NCBI GenBank assembly: GCA_031418455.1
Contig: JANOXJ010000107.1
Location: 1-32,816 of the forward strand
From: JANNVZ01 sp031418455
GTDB taxonomy: Bacteria > Bacteroidota > Bacteroidia > Flavobacteriales_D > Sanyastnellaceae
Direction: 5' to 3'
Length of the DNA: 32,816 nucleotides
In this document: one piece after another, positions 32,548-32,816 of the stretch
Layout of the letters: the number at the start of each line of letters is the position of its first letter
Numbering within the stretch: position 1 is the stretch's first letter
The notes under the pieces: generated by a model
The model's database searches: none
What the model was told of the DNA's origin: nothing
What the model saw: the letters and a program-made list of their open reading frames with translations, nothing else
Made by a program: the position numbers and the translations under genes

Positions 32548-32816
32548 AAGTTGCGGTAGGTTTTATTTTTATCATAATCATTGGCTTGTTTTTCTATATT
32601 AAAGGCTCTGCTGCCACGGGGGTCGTTGCCCACACCTGCCAGGTATGCCCAATTGCCCCAGTTGCTGCATGCATCATAGTCTATAAGTTGTTGTTCAAAA
32701 TAGGCTGCGCCATAGCGCCAGTCTAACTTTAAGTCGTTGCACAAATAGCTGGCTACATTTTGTCGGCCGCGGTTGCTCATAAATCCGGTTAGTTTTAACT
32801 CCATCATGTTGGCATC
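32529..32816 (-). CDS. Cryptochrome DASH / deoxyribodipyrimidine photolyase family, C-terminal part (N-terminus outside window)
   Basis: The frame is open through the right edge, so only the last 95 residues are present. They carry the diagnostic FAD-domain sequence LKLTGFMSNRGRQNVASYL, DWRYGAAYFE, SNWGNWAYLAGVGNDPR and FNIEKQANDYDKN, typical of DASH-type cryptochromes. These repair cyclobutane pyrimidine dimers in single-stranded DNA or act in light signalling. The protein ends at NLWMKNN; characterised DASH proteins usually continue after the LW with an LPEL-type tail of 20 or more residues, so this end is short. It is convergent with the hybrid kinase gene. Confidence 0.93.
   Translation of the reverse strand, partial: DANMMELKLTGFMSNRGRQNVASYLCNDLKLDWRYGAAYFEQQLIDYDACSNWGNWAYLAGVGNDPRGSRAFNIEKQANDYDKNKTYRNLWMKNN

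Overview
The window looks like a chromosomal segment of a Bacteroidota bacterium, most like the Chitinophagales/Saprospirales-type lineages. It is AT-rich. Two secreted proteins end in type IX secretion (T9SS) sorting domains, one type A and one type B. Several genes are preceded by the Bacteroidota -7 promoter box TAnnTTTG, and Shine-Dalgarno sequences are mostly absent. I see no rRNA, tRNA, CRISPR array, transposase or prophage gene. Both ends are cut: gpmI at the left lacks its 5' part, and a DASH-type cryptochrome/photolyase at the right lacks its N-terminal part.

Left half (1-14070), mostly housekeeping. In order: the end of gpmI; a large T9SS type B adhesin-like protein; DUF3109 and ornithine aminotransferase (rocD) on the minus strand; a 650-base gap; then ndk, a Glu/Leu/Phe/Val dehydrogenase and an NhaD-type antiporter. 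These are followed by an exbB-exbD-tonB operon, a T9SS type A protein with a duplicated domain, and folC. Four intrinsic terminators are clear.

Right half (14071-32346), a regulated envelope/glycan locus. A plus-strand operon encodes a single-domain response regulator, a DUF4184 membrane protein, a STAS protein without the usual phospho-serine, and a TPR plus beta-barrel outer-membrane protein. On the minus strand lies a glycan set. It holds an ALG5-like family 2 glycosyltransferase, mannose-1-phosphate guanylyltransferase, a 1007-residue GT-C-like membrane protein with periplasmic NTF2-like and beta domains, an Ig-like lipoprotein, an anchored NTF2-like protein, a family 4 glycosyltransferase and a GtrA flippase candidate. 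Together these could make, flip and use a polyprenyl-phosphate sugar on the periplasmic side. Divergent from this set are an NtrC-type sigma-54 activator and a soluble hybrid kinase. The kinase starts with an HNOBA-like domain (known from guanylate cyclases) and continues with five PAS-like domains, kinase core, receiver and HPt.

The most interesting observation is non-coding. The same 19-bp inverted repeat, TTTTCC-N7-GGAAA(A), occurs at 14257-14275, 20385-20403 and 26966-26984. Each copy is centred about 90-115 bases upstream of a start codon, in front of the response-regulator operon, the GT4-gtrA operon, and the divergent GT2/activator promoters. Each target promoter also has a GG-N8-TTG element that resembles sigma-54 -24/-12 spacing but lacks the usual final C. 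I infer that the locus is one regulon controlled by the local activator/kinase pair.
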